A DNA stretch of 60,000 bases from Cristatella mucedo (lineage: Eukaryota; Bryozoa; Phylactolaemata; Cristatellidae), in the NCBI GenBank assembly GCA_009760855.2, contig WPIO01000002.1, forward strand, positions 6,833,001 to 6,893,000. Direction: 5' to 3'. Below are positions 1-11,110 of the stretch, one piece after another (position 1 is the first letter of the stretch; every line of letters begins with the position of its first letter). The notes under the pieces were generated by a model, which was not told the DNA's origin, made no database searches, and worked only from the letters and a program-made list of their open reading frames with translations. Both the position numbers and the translations under genes were made by a program.

Positions 1-139
1 TATTATAGATCGATATCTAGCCTGGTATATTGACTATTAACTTTGTTATTCGGGTAGCATGGAGGCATATTCTTGAGCAGTGACAGTATTTGATGCGGTG
101 AGGCCGTTGGAGGGCTCATTATTCTGACATGGCGTTCGA

Positions 140-248
140 CGATTCGATCATTTAATTGCATTTCACTTTGCAGCAAATGTAAAGCGCCTAGAGAGAGATT
201 AAGTTCTCTGAGGGCACTTTGTCAAGTGAATTATTATTATTATTATTT
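140..248 (+). repeat. LINE-A 3' tail fragment
   Basis: This stretch ends in a block resembling 'agcgcctagagagagatta' followed by a growing ATT-type tail. The same block closes the larger LINE-A copies at 16642-17614 and 54004-55650, so it is a severely 5'-truncated copy. No coding sequence is retained. Confidence 0.75.
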
Positions 249-393
249 CCAAATGGAAATAAAAGCGCGTCGGGAGGGTTGGCTTAAACTCCCAAGGCCG
301 TACTTCGAACGATACCAACGATTTCAGCCCACGGTCGGGCGGTCGAGGAGCATTCGGTCAGCATTGTGGCATGATTTTTTCCTGGTACTAATT

Positions 394-450
394 GATTGCC
401 TTCGTTAAGGGAAAGGGTGTATTACACCCTTACCCTTAACGAAGGCAATC
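394..450. repeat. Near-perfect 57-bp inverted repeat
   Basis: Two arms of about 28 nt, starting 'gattgccttcgttaagg' and ending with its complement, meet almost without a loop and differ at about one position. The DNA could fold into a long hairpin. It may be a fold-back mobile-element remnant; nothing else identifies it. Confidence 0.7.
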
Positions 451-1169
451 ATTCCAGGAAGACTGGAGAAGCAAGTGAAGACTGCGAGCCCGGGACATCC
501 TTCCGGGTAGGTTCAATAGAACTTGGGAATTTCCTTTTAAGCTACCCTATAGCCTAGCAGGCTCATTTAGTAGGCTCTAGTTGATTGCGAAGCGGCTGGT
601 TTTCGCCCAAGTGATTTGCAGGGTGGACTAGTGCACCGAGCTTCACACGATCTATGTTGCGAGTTTTCGTCTTTCAGGATGCAGTTCCTCTCAGTCCATT
701 GGAAGCAGGGCGAGAGCAGTTACAGCTCCTCTGCTCCTGTGTCCTTGATAAGATAAATTTAGCCGATCTTTACTTGTTTCGCTATGTGAGCTACCATAAA
801 ACTCTCAGACCTCTAGAAACTTTTTCAAGCTAGGCCGCTCGCTTTAGGATAGGTGTAAGCAAGGATTTGGGTTGGAGGGGCTTTACAATCCAGCAACGGG
901 CTGTGAGTCGGCTCTATCTGTTGCTGGTAGAATACTGACTAATGTTCAAAAACCTAATGCTGACATTTAAAGTTAGGCGAGTCAAGATCCCTTCTATTCA
1001 CGACATCTGCGAGATCACGAAAAGAACTTGAATATGGTGGTTTCATCATGGTTTACCTACGCGACTTCTCAAGACCCATTGATCGCCATTGATATCTGGG
1101 CCCCTGCTGTGTGGAGTTCGCTCCCGCTCGGTGCATTTTATGCGCTTACTTTTCCACAATGCAATCACG
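451..1169. other. No gene seen
   Basis: Only short ORFs without recognisable domains occur here, and no repeat shared with the rest of the window was noticed. Confidence 0.5.
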
Positions 1170-1440
1170 AACTCATACGTAGGCATGGCAGTTCAGACGG
1201 AATGGAGTTCCAGGCTGTGAGAGCATACGAACTGCAGGCATGGCTTCCAAAGGACCTGAGGTTGGTCGGAGGCGAAGCTGTACGACGAGACAGCCAGCAG
1301 AACGGATGATTCGATGTCCAGTCAGACAGGCTAGAAGTTCGTCATATTGGTAGGCAAGAGCAAAAGAACGAAGGGAAATAAAAGTGCGTGGGCTTTCTCT
1401 CGGGTGCAAGCACTACGGGTGGCTGCTGACAGTCGAATTT
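1170..1440 (-). repeat. Old LINE-A reverse transcriptase C-terminal relic
   Basis: Read on the minus strand, this stretch resembles the C-terminal part of the LINE-A ORF (the 'PKAWNSLP' region), with many stops and frame changes. It lies just beyond the 3' end of LINE-A copy 1 and is much more diverged, so it is probably a separate older insertion. Confidence 0.5.
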
Positions 1441-1500
1441 CAGGGCGATATACCCTATCGGTTGCAAAGCCCTAAGGTGATCCACTGGGCCTGTCGGTAC

Positions 1501-3738
1501 ATAATAATATTAGTAATGCACTTGATCGAGCACCCTCAGAGAACTCAATCTCTTTCCAGGCGCTTTACATTTGCTGCAATTGAATGGTAAGGAAAATCCT
1601 GCTTGAAAAAGAAACAAAATGAATAATATGGTTAGGGGTAACATGCACAGGGTTAGCATGCAAATGTGGTTAGTGGCAGCATGCACAGTGTCAGCACACA
1701 TAAGCACATAAAGAACGAATCACAGGGACCCACTGAATGCTGTCCTAAATAGGTGTGGTTTTAAGTTCCTTTTAAATGTGGTCAGGTCAGGGGATGTTCT
1801 GACGCAGGTCGGGAGAGAGTTCCAGGCTTTGGGAGCAAATGAACTAAATGCACGGTCTCCAAAGGATTTAAGGTTTGTACGAGGTATTTGTAGAGTGTTG
1901 GATTCCGAAAAGCGGATGGTACGATGCTTGGCCTGATGGGGGAGTATATCGGAGAGATAGGCTGGAGCCAAAGAATGAAGGGACCTAAAAGTGAGCGACA
2001 AAACATTGAAATCAATCCGTTGCTTGACTGGTAGCCAGTGCAGGTCGGCGAGAAGTGAAGTAATGTGGAAACTGCGACGCTCACGACAGACAAGCCTAGC
2101 TGCAGAGTTTTGCACCAGCTGCAATCGCCTGATCGCACATGCTGGTAGGCCAGTAAGCAGTGAGTTGCAGAAGTCGAGACGGGATGTCGCGAATGCATGG
2201 ACCAACTTGGACGTGGTATCCTTATCTAAACAAGCCCGAATTTTAGCAATGTTATGAAGCTGAAAATAGGCAGATTTGACTGTGGCACTGATATGGTCGT
2301 CTAACGAGAGGTCGCTTTGGAATATGACACATAGATTTCGAGCTGATTCGACAGGAGATATGCTGGCAGAGCCAATTTTGAGCATCAGCCTTTCCAATCT
2401 CTGAATCACACTGGGTTTGCCCATAACTAGTAAGTTAGTTTTATCATCGTTAAGTTTTAGAAAATTTGCTGCCATCCATGTGCAGATGTCATCAATGCAT
2501 GCAGCAAGTGAGTTGAGAGAATTTGAGGTGCTCGAAGGCTGGAAAGGGATCAAAGCAAAGGTACAACTGAGTGTCATCCGCATAGAAGTGAAAGCCTAGA
2601 TTGTGCTTGGCAATCGCATCAGCAAGAGGGAGAGTATAAACCATGAAATGAACCGGACCTAGCACGGAGCCCTGAGGTACTCCATATTTCAGAGGTACTT
2701 CAGATGATCTTTGTCCATTCACGTCAATACTCTGGATTCTCCCACTGAGATAGGACCTGAACCACTGCAGAGCACTGCCATTGACGCCCAGGTGAGATGA
2801 CAGGCGCTCTAGAAGAACTTTGTGATCGATGGTATCAAAAGCTGCGAAAGATCGATCAAAACAAGCAGAGACACTCTACCCATGTCTGCATTCCTAAGTA
2901 GGTCATTGTATACCCTCAGCAATGCTGACTCTGTGAAGTGATTAGCTCTAAAGCCAGACTGGAACTCACTAGCAAGGTGTGAGGTTTCGATATATGAGTT
3001 CAGCTGGTCTGCCACGACCCGTTCCAGTGTCTTTGATGAATGGTAGAAGTGAGAGTGAGCGGTAGTTGCTGAAGTTCTCTTGGTCTAGTGTCGCTTTCTT
3101 GAGAAGTGGCCTGACTACAGCTTTTTTGAAAGGTGCTGGGACATGACCTGAGGCTAATGACATATTAATTATGTTACTTATGAATGGCAGCAGCAGATCA
3201 ATGCAACGTAGGGGGAAGGAAAGTGGGAATAGGGTCTAGAGGACTTGTTGTCTTCTTTGATTGAGATACGAGCTTTAGGATTAGATCACTAGTGACCTTC
3301 CTAAATGCAGACATTGAGGTGCAGCCAGGAACCGAGGAACAGCATTCTAGTGGGGAGGTTTTCATCGCAGGGATGGATTCACTGATCTTGTCTATCTTCT
3401 GCACACAGAATCGAGAGATGCGATCGGCTAGATCATCACAAGGATCATCAGGTAAGGAGCTAATCTGGGAACGGTTGAGGAGATGGTTTATTGTCGACAT
3501 CAGCATTTTTGGATCGTGCATCTGTGATTTAACAATGTTTCTATCGCAAATAAAAGCTAACACAATCATTTAATTTTCATCCAATCGATCTCAGCCAGTA
3601 GTCTAGCAGATGCTCAAACTAGTTTTTCATCCAAGATTTGAGCATAATGGGCTACCCTCGAATCACCACCTAGCAATCTAGCCTCACGGTACGTTCTTTT
3701 GATACAATGATCGACTATGCTTATCCAGGTCCTAAGCG
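1501..3738 (-). mobile_element. LINE-A copy 1 (L2/CR1-like non-LTR retrotransposon, 5' truncated)
   Basis: On the minus strand this runs from part of the linker upstream of the reverse transcriptase, through the RT domain, to a 3' tail beginning near 1600 and ending in ATT-type repeats at 1501. Related copies lie at 16642-17614 and 54004-55650. The upstream edge abuts a CT microsatellite. No endonuclease domain remains, so the copy is truncated. Assignment to the L2/CR1 side of the non-LTR elements rests on the RT pattern and the short-repeat tail rather than poly(A). Confidence 0.8.
1720..3569 (-). pseudogene. LINE-A reverse transcriptase (broken)
   Basis: The minus strand encodes an RT in several overlapping frames. 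The upstream linker is at 3569-3198, the N-terminal RT motifs ('ALLRVYNDLLRNADMGR', 'VLIDLS') at about 3163-2809, the '[11 protein letters not shown]' and catalytic 'YADDTQLY' region at 2722-2492, and the C-terminal thumb with 'SRLDFCNSLL' and 'LPVKQRIDF' at 2583-1720. The catalytic Asp pair is retained, but frame changes near 3010, 2810 and 2550 and loss of the 5' half make it non-functional. It served as the reference for reading the other LINE-A copies in the window. Confidence 0.8.
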
Positions 3739-3739
3739 T

Positions 3740-3742
<3 letters not shown>

Positions 3743-3778
<36 letters not shown>

Positions 3779-3808
3779 TCTCTCTCTCTATCTCTCTCTC
3801 TCTCTCTC
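3743..3808. repeat. (CT)n microsatellite
   Basis: About 66 bp of nearly pure CT dinucleotide repeats, lying just upstream of LINE-A copy 1. Confidence 0.95.
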
Positions 3809-4169
3809 AATAGCTAAAAGGCATCGTGGAGGCACGATTATCGTACTGGGTGGTGCTCAACAGTGACAGCACCAAATTCATTGCTACCATACATTTCTAG
3901 AATAAACCAAGACATTCACATCCATACATTTAAGGGTATACATACCTCTCCGAAGAGAACTTTGGCAAACAATACAATTAATTTTTAAAGCACCGTAGCA
4001 TAACTCAATCTCTAACCCGGTGCTGTATATATGCCAAAGGGCATGAGTCCATGACCCTGGTTATAAAAGACAGTCACATAACCCCCGAGCCAAATCAGAG
4101 TGACCAAGGCCTGATTTGAATTTCATTCACGAGAAACCATGGCACCTGTGCACGAATACGCTTTCATGC

Positions 4170-4304
4170 CCATGCACACACACGCACACACACACAAGCA
4201 CACACACACGCGCATGCACACATGCACACACACACATGCACACACACACACACACACACGTGCGCACACATGCACACACACACACATGCACACACACACA
4301 CGCG

Positions 4305-4345
<41 letters not shown>

Positions 4346-4351
4346 GCACAG
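4170..4351. repeat. (CA)n microsatellite
   Basis: About 180 bp of CA repeats with interspersed TG and CG variants. The His/Thr-rich and Cys/Val-rich open frames on the two strands are artefacts of the repeat and are not genes. Confidence 0.95.
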
Positions 4352-5090
4352 GTAGGTATACACTCATGCGCCCACACACATTCACCTTTCCAGCAATTCC
4401 TCAATCTGACAATTCTCTATGCCTATGGCCTTCACATCTACTGATCGACTCGCAAGTAGATCGCTAAAAAGGAGCCTCGCGACCTGCTTTCACAGCATTG
4501 GCCTAGGCCTGACAGCTCCCAAGCAAGGGAGAGTGACCTAGAAGCCGTCTTCGATAGTCACTAGGCTGAGAGGCTTCGAGCTTCTCAGGGGGGGGGGGTG
4601 CAGGAAGCGTGTCATTCATTTAAGGGCGACTTGTACTTTTGCATCAGCTCGGCCCACTGCGTAGCCAGACCTTTGGGCCAGCTTTGGAAGCTTAACCACC
4701 TCTCCGGCACTCTTGCAGGGACTCAAATTAAGACAGCATGGCACGTGCACGAGGCAAGACGGGCCTGGTGGTTAGAACGGCTTATTGGAGCGAGCAAATT
4801 GAAATAAATGAGAGTACGCCTAAGCCTACGCAACTGTATCGTCTCGCTTAGTTACTTACAGTAAAAGCTGTATATCGACCGCGTAAATACAGGGCACGTC
4901 GTAATGCTCACCATCCAGCTGGTCGGTGCCTAACTGATGCGGCTCTAACAGCCTAACGGCTCCCTGCAGTGAGACTGCAGCCGCTCGATATCCCCCCCTT
5001 CCCGCCGGTGCTCCGTAGAAAAATCAATAGCGAGATAGATTAATGCACTGCAGCAGCTCCAAAACAAATAAATAATACATACAAACTGAT
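4352..5090. other. No gene seen
   Basis: Short ORFs only. A run of Gs at about 4589-4598 is the only low-complexity feature. Confidence 0.5.
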
Positions 5091-5094
5091 TTAA

Positions 5095-5250
5095 CTGCCT
5101 CTTTTGTCGAGCGACACAAGTATATTTGTATCATTACCTCTTGCAATGGGAGTAAAGGATCACCCACTGCAGGATTCAAACCAACCACCTCGGGACCAAG
5201 GTCGTGAAAAGCAACCACCTTACCTCGTGTGCCGTCGCGGCTCACCAAGT
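5095..5250 (-). repeat. SINE-B copy (tRNA-derived)
   Basis: Read on the minus strand it begins 'gagccgcgacggcacacga', continues 'aggtggttgcttttcacga', and has a B-box-like 'ggtttgaatcc'. Copies with the same layout lie at 41129-41281 and 57058-57215. The A-box and B-box-like blocks indicate a tRNA-derived SINE transcribed by RNA polymerase III. Confidence 0.75.
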
Positions 5251-5380
5251 GTGTTTTTGAGTCACAAACGCTGTGCATGCAAGGTTCTTGCCGATACCTC
5301 ACAAAGGGGGAGCGTTGGAGCGTTATTTTCAAGCGGGGAGTTTAATAATAACAACAGCAGTAACAATACATTTGATTTGA

Positions 5381-6386
5381 TATAGCGCCCTCAGAGAACT
5401 CGATTTCTTTCTAAGATTGGCTGTTGCAGTACTGCTGGACCTTTTTTTGAAAAACCTTCCTTTAATCAGCTCTGCAAACTGCTAAGCAGTGGTGACGGGC
5501 AACCGGAACTGACTGAAGCAAATCGCCTATTGATGTCCACAATCAGACACGCCAGGTTGCTCCCTTTGACACTTTTCAGCCTTGCTTGCGTCCGATTCAC
5601 CTCCTTTGCAGCCGCCGTCGCGGACATTCGAACTTCGTTGGCCTTAAGTTTTCTCAAGCTTGACGACAATAAAAGCAATCTTAGAAGTTATGGGAAAGCC
5701 AAAAATCCCCTTAAAGTTGAAAGACCTCACCCTCAAAATTTGGTCATCTTACATAACTCTCGTGACGCCTATCGTAATAATCAGAACGGGCTTTTTGTTT
5801 CAAAAAGTCATCATTTTAAGAATAGTGCGTGGATTGCCTGCATTGTACGTTCGGCCTACTGTCAGCCAGGGAACATTGCCACAATCAAACCAGCTTAGAA
5901 AGAGCAGGGCAGCCAAAATAGTTCAGGTTTTTCGAATTATGTGTCTATAGATTATCGCAATTTCTTTTATTGAGGACTCCCCGCCTGTGCCTTGTATTGT
6001 CTGCAACTACTGCAAAACTCAGAAACTCGTCCGGTCTGTCGTCAAGGGCGTAGCTGCCAGACGTTCGCGAATCCAACCTGTCTGATCTATACTTACTTCC
6101 TGTCAAGCATCGAATCCTCGACTTAAAGATTATCTCTCTGGTCCACAGGTCGCTTCACTAGCTTGCATCGTCCAACCTATCCTTCCTTCCTGATCCTTTA
6201 GTGTGCTCTTGCCCCACCAGCATCGTGGCTTTCTGTTATCCCATCGATACTGGCATTAAATTAAAAGCTTCTAAAGATCGGGTCATCGGTTACTATGCAC
6301 CGAAAGTCTGGAGCTTGCTGCCGAGTACGCTCATTCCTAACGAACTTGCACCATTCGAGTGTCACGAAAAGACGGAACTATTCTAG
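5381..6386 (+). repeat. Degraded LINE reverse transcriptase relic
   Basis: 5381-5435 matches the LINE-A/SINE-A tail in minus orientation. From about 5610 the + strand retains 'DIRTSLALSFLKLDD' (RT C-terminal part) and from 6201 'DRVIGYYAPKVWSLLP', matching the last conserved block of LINE-A-type ORFs. Frames are heavily broken. It appears older than the other LINE-A copies. Confidence 0.6.
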
Positions 6387-9300
6387 TCAGTCAGCTTCCC
6401 CTACGCCACTTTGAACTCGAAGCTTTTTTTTTTAATTTTCATTACGCGTTTAAATGTGCTTGAATCAGTGGGTTCCTAAGCAGGAGCACAACCAACCATA
6501 AGCCCTTATGAGTCATCTTGTAAGCCTTAACGTGCTTGTATGACCATGATTTGGCATGCAAAGTGTCTTGCTTCTCATTACCTCATGTCTATTACTTCTC
6601 TTGCATGGAGTTTTAAAAGCACGATATTGATATTTGATTGTTTAGGGGAGCAGTATATGCATGATATAACCACTATTAAATATTATTATTGTTTTTCGGG
6701 TTACGGCAGTCTTATTTTGGTTCAAAACCATTCCTGGGGTGCACAGCGACTGATATCTCAAACGGCTGTTCAACTATTTGCGATTTGAACTGCACTGCTT
6801 TTGCATGTCTTACACATACGAATGAGCTCAATCACATTTCGATAATTCAATTGTAGCAAAACATTCTTACCCATGACCATGGGCCGTGAAAATGGCCTAG
6901 TGGCTGATATTTCCACCTCTCGATTCCTCCGGTCGCTGATTTAAATTCTTCCGGTGATAGTAATCTATCGTTGGTTAATTAACTATAATCGTATCTTTAA
7001 CGGGCCGCAGTACCAAAGTCGCCGGGGAGCGAGATGGCAGCCTACACGGTGAAGGATGCTCCGAAAGCGCTCTCACCTGTCCGCCTCACCTGTCCACCGC
7101 GGGGTCAGCCCGATGAGCCATCGCTTGCGAAGAGCGAGAATCACTCACATTTTTACCTCGGCAGCTCGCTCTGCCACAAGGTGCTCTAGCTGTATCGGCC
7201 AATAGTTTAATGGGAGACACCGTGGCTCTATGAGCAAGAGCAGCCGGGCATCTGACGAGCAGGCCTAAGATCGAGCACCCAGCTGAGGGTAACCTTTTTT
7301 AATTCAACATATTAGCAGCTACATTTTGTTTTACTACAGGTACATAAATTATGCTGCCGTTGGGGGCATCGTAATTTTTTAGCATGACTGGTTGCCTAAT
7401 AGGAAGAGTGCGGTATACCGAGAGTGTGCTTCGGCTGCCTGCATGATTCTGTGGCTTTCTTTGGCTGTTTTGGCCCCTGCAGTGAAACCTTCAGGCAGCC
7501 AAGTTTTCGTTATGTTGGTTGCAAGTACGACGTTTTATCCTGGCTCTTCGGTCAGGGCATTTCATGATTATTGCAGCCACTGTGAATGCAGAAGAACCAA
7601 GTTTGCTGTACATATCTCGTTTCTAAGACGATCAAGGATTTGTCATGCATCCATCTCTGAATGCACAACTAAACATCGGAAGAGAGAAAATGATTGACGC
7701 AGGGCATGATCCGTTATGAGATTCTGTATTGTTCAGCCCAGTAGTAGAAGGATGCAACTAGTAAGACCTTTCAAGTCACCGTGCTCGATATTTCAGCCTA
7801 AGAAATCTGGGTCACGATAACTGTTTTTTGGATAACTGTTTTATCAGCATCCTAGCGTAGTAATAAGAAAAGTAACGGGCTTTACATCTCACATACACAT
7901 AAGCGTATGCTCCATTTCCAATGCCTTGATTGGATCTAGGCTTATAAAGCTGTCGGCCATATTTTCGATAATGTATAAATATCTGAGTGGCACACAATGG
8001 TCAAGGCGGTTAAGAAAGGTAGCTCTGAGAAGAATAAGTCGGCGTAAGTCTTGCGGTGGGCCTCGGGCTAATTAATACCCGGCTAATCTCAGCGTACGTG
8101 AGTAGCTGCTTAGTTCGAGAGGCTGTGCCGAACCTGTTCAGAATGAGAGCGGCAGCATCTGGAAAGCAGAACTGCACATGCAGTTAAAGTTCCCAGAGCA
8201 CTCATCCATAGCTAAGTAAATTTGCTCGCAATCTCCCCAAAATCAGCGGTTGTTCGAATGCATTCGCCTTTTGGAAGCCAATGTTGTATCGGAGCATGAT
8301 AACTACCATGTCCGATCCTACGCGATTTTTGAGGCTTTCTATGCGGTTAAATTTTTAGGCGTTTTTGTACAACAAGGTAGTCGGTACTTGAAGAAACTAG
8401 CCGCCACTTGAGAGTGAATGGAGCCGGCCACTCTAGTTATGCTGTGCGACCAAGCGCTATGGCTGCAGACCGCATCATAAAGCCACCTTTACTGGTCGAT
8501 TGCAATGCTCCTTCGGTTCCCACGTATGCTGGGCTGGCCAATGCTGAATGGCCAGTTCTCTGCAAGGCTGCCTTTTACTGGTAAACTGTCCAAATGGGTA
8601 GCCTAGCGCCTGCGAGTAAAGACGCATCCAAAACTAGAAATTAGCCCTTTTCGGACCGAATAAGCAAGTAGAGGGGATCTATATCGCTGTAACAGTCCAG
8701 TTACCACTCCCTCCGTACTATGGTCCGCTCGCTCATATTCCTCCGATGACGAATAAATTCAGGAGACTCGCAAGGAAATTTGGATATTTGTCATGGGTAA
8801 TTTTGCAAGCTATTATTTATTAATACCCAAAATCGGGTGTCTTGTCAACCAAATCAAGTAACGAATTAAGCATAAGTCTACACTCTACTCCTCTCCCTAC
8901 ATGGTCTTTGAATTGGCTGTGCATACAAGTTTCGGACCGCGTTTAGAGAACGCACGGCATCCGGTGCGTACACTTTCTACAGTTGCGGATTTGCGACCCA
9001 GTGGGTGCGCCCCTGAGGCGGCAATCGCCCACGTGGCGCTCAGCTTGAATCCATCCGATGTCAGTATGATTAATTACCCGTTCGATTAGAGGTGTGCACA
9101 GACCTAGCCCCTACGATACCGTAGGTAGATGCATCTGACGACGTGGAGCCCGAGCTCCCTCTATTGACTCGTATTCAGATGGACCTCGACCTCTGTTCGC
9201 TTTTTATGCATTGCGAAGAGCTTTTTCGTAGCTTTCAGCGGCGTCGTTGGGGGCCAAGGGTGGTCGGTACTCGCCCGGCTACGGGGTCATCGGGAAGAGG

Positions 9301-9639
9301 AGGGGGCAAAGTCAAGTCGTGTAACCATTTTATAGTGCGAACCACTCAACAGCTGTTTGACTGAGTAATAAGTACATCCCTTAGCTGCCGCGCACTACTG
9401 AGCTGGAAGACACGTCGTAGATGTACGTGCATCTGCATCAGACTCCCGCTGCTCTTACCACACGGACGACTGCAATAAACCCCATAAATGCCTAGTTCGA
9501 ACCTCCGGCGACTAGAGTATTAAAGTGCAGCTCACTCCGCAGGTTCTGCCAGTCCGCCGGCCTGTGAGCACGCTGTGCTCTACTCTCTTTCTCTTCCTTC
9601 CCACTCCGGAGCTGCCGATCGACTCCTGCGACCTAGAGA
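6387..9639. other. No gene seen
   Basis: No domain-bearing ORF, RNA gene or repeat shared with the rest of the window was recognised in these 3.2 kb. ORFs up to about 100 codons lack recognisable composition or motifs. Distal exons of a host gene would not be detectable here without a homology search. Confidence 0.45.
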
Positions 9640-9644
9640 CGGCT

Positions 9645-9825
9645 CGCGCACTGCTGTCGCGACCCCTTTACGGCTCGTACGACCCTTTCGCAGGGGTCGC
9701 CTTTCCACAATTTTCCACGCGTTTCCACATTTCGCACACAATAGTTTTATGGCTGGGGGTCGCCACGATATGAGGAACTACTGCATTAAAGGGTCGCGGC
9801 ATTAGGAAGGTTGAGAACCACTGAA
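9645..9825 (-). mobile_element. hAT-type non-autonomous element terminus
   Basis: The minus strand starts 'cagtggttctcaaccttcct' and continues through 'gccgcgaccctttaatgca' and 'tggcgacccccagccataa'. This is the characteristic terminal sequence of Charlie-type hAT elements and their MITEs. The opposite terminus was not found, so the inner limit (about 9645, 'gcgacagcag') is approximate. There is no transposase. Confidence 0.7.
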
Positions 9826-10585
9826 TAATTCGAACTCGAGAAAAATTTTGGAAGGCGTTTCGCTCCTTGCCGAACTAGCAAAGCCTCTTTCACAAATTTT
9901 TACTCAGTTCGTAGCAAATTCATACTCCTATTGCATTGAGTTTTTGGCAGCTCGCTAATGATGAGAAGTTCAGTGCGCAGCCACAAACCGGTGTAAAATG
10001 AATAACTATTTTAGCAAGTAAATGCTACCCCCTGTACAAAACGTGGAGCCTGGCTGCGAACCAAAGCTTCACATTCACGAAGACGGGCCGCTTTAAAAAT
10101 ATTTCACATCTATTAGAAAATTGAATCTGTTGCCTTTTCAGAAGGAATCGTGAATCGGGCGCCGACACTCATCATGAACCGATATATGCATTCTTTACTT
10201 TTCATCTTGCCTCAATAGGGGCGTGTGCTTGAGCAACAAGGAACGACTGGGCTGAATGTAACAGCTTTAGGCGACTTGTTGCTGCGGTCAGCACCTAGCT
10301 TGTCGCTGCTAACAAGCGTGTAGTTTACTTAAAGGTTAAAATGTCCAACAATTTCGTAACCAGAGGGCTATTTAATAGACTAATTTGAAACGAGGCCTCT
10401 GGAGGGAGTAGCTGCCAGAAGCTGCCCTTTGAGCTTTCTCTCCTTGGTCTGGTGGCGCCCTCTGGAGACTGACTGACTGCAGTGTCCCGTGTCCGTGGTG
10501 CATCGCTCGGCGGGCCTCCATGGTCCGTCCCTCATTCTTAAAATTCTGTGCTCTGATGATATGCCAGCGCTTAGCTGCTGCTCGC
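9826..10585. other. No gene seen
   Basis: AT-richer DNA up to about 10380, then the beginning of a GC-rich block. No coding or repeat assignment. Confidence 0.45.
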
Positions 10586-10800
10586 TGGTCCGGCCCCGAC
10601 GTGGCCTGGACACAGGCCGGTATTGTTCTTCCACAGCCGGTGAACAGCTGTTGGATGTATCGCCGTGGCGGGCCGGTGCGCAGCTGTAGTCCGCCTCCGA
10701 CGTGGCTTGGATACGAGCCGTTATTGTTTCTCCGCTAACCCGCCGGTGGACAGATGTTGGATGTATCACCATGGCGGGCCACTGCGCAGCCACGGTCCAG
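10586..10800. repeat. Tandem repeat, about 101-104 bp x 2
   Basis: Two consecutive diverged units begin 'tggtccggccccgacgtgg' (10586) and 'tagtccgcctccgacgtgg' (10687). Each ends with a 'ttggatgtatc' and 'ggcgggcc' block, and a third start follows at 10791. The overlapping ORFs follow the repeat and are unlikely to be genes. Confidence 0.75.
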
Positions 10801-10974
10801 GTGCAGGACTCCAGAGGGCGAGAGGGGCGAAGGAAGTCGTGCCCCCTTTCTCTACTCCGTACGTAGAAAATAAACTGGCGGTGTTGGTCATCAGCTGGCG
10901 CTCCGTGCTGCTCGCGACGGCAACCAAACTAAAGAATTATTCAGCTCATTTTAACTAGAAATGTGTTCCTGTAG

Positions 10975-11110
10975 CCGTGGCTCCGGCGGCGGCAGCTCTT
11001 GCGGAGTCTCACTGAGACACAGTAAAGTAGTCTCGCTAACAGCACGCGACGCGCGTGTGCGGTTAGCGAGACTACTTTATTTCTCTCGGCGTGTACGTAT
11101 ATATGTGTCC
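10975..11110 (+). repeat. Dispersed GC-rich repeat R1 with internal hairpin
   Basis: A block with 'ggagtctcactgagac', then 'gagactactttatttctctc' and a GTACG/ATATAT stretch. Related blocks occur at 59190-59310 (+) and 33140-33275 (-). 11023-11040 and 11062-11079 are perfect 18-bp inverted arms around a 21-nt GC-rich loop. This looks like the end of a mobile element, perhaps an LTR with its polyadenylation region, but no coding part was found. Confidence 0.55.

Noticed and set aside
4116-4467. Overlapping His/Thr- and Cys/Val-rich ORFs on both strands
   Set aside because: They are translations of a CA/TG microsatellite.
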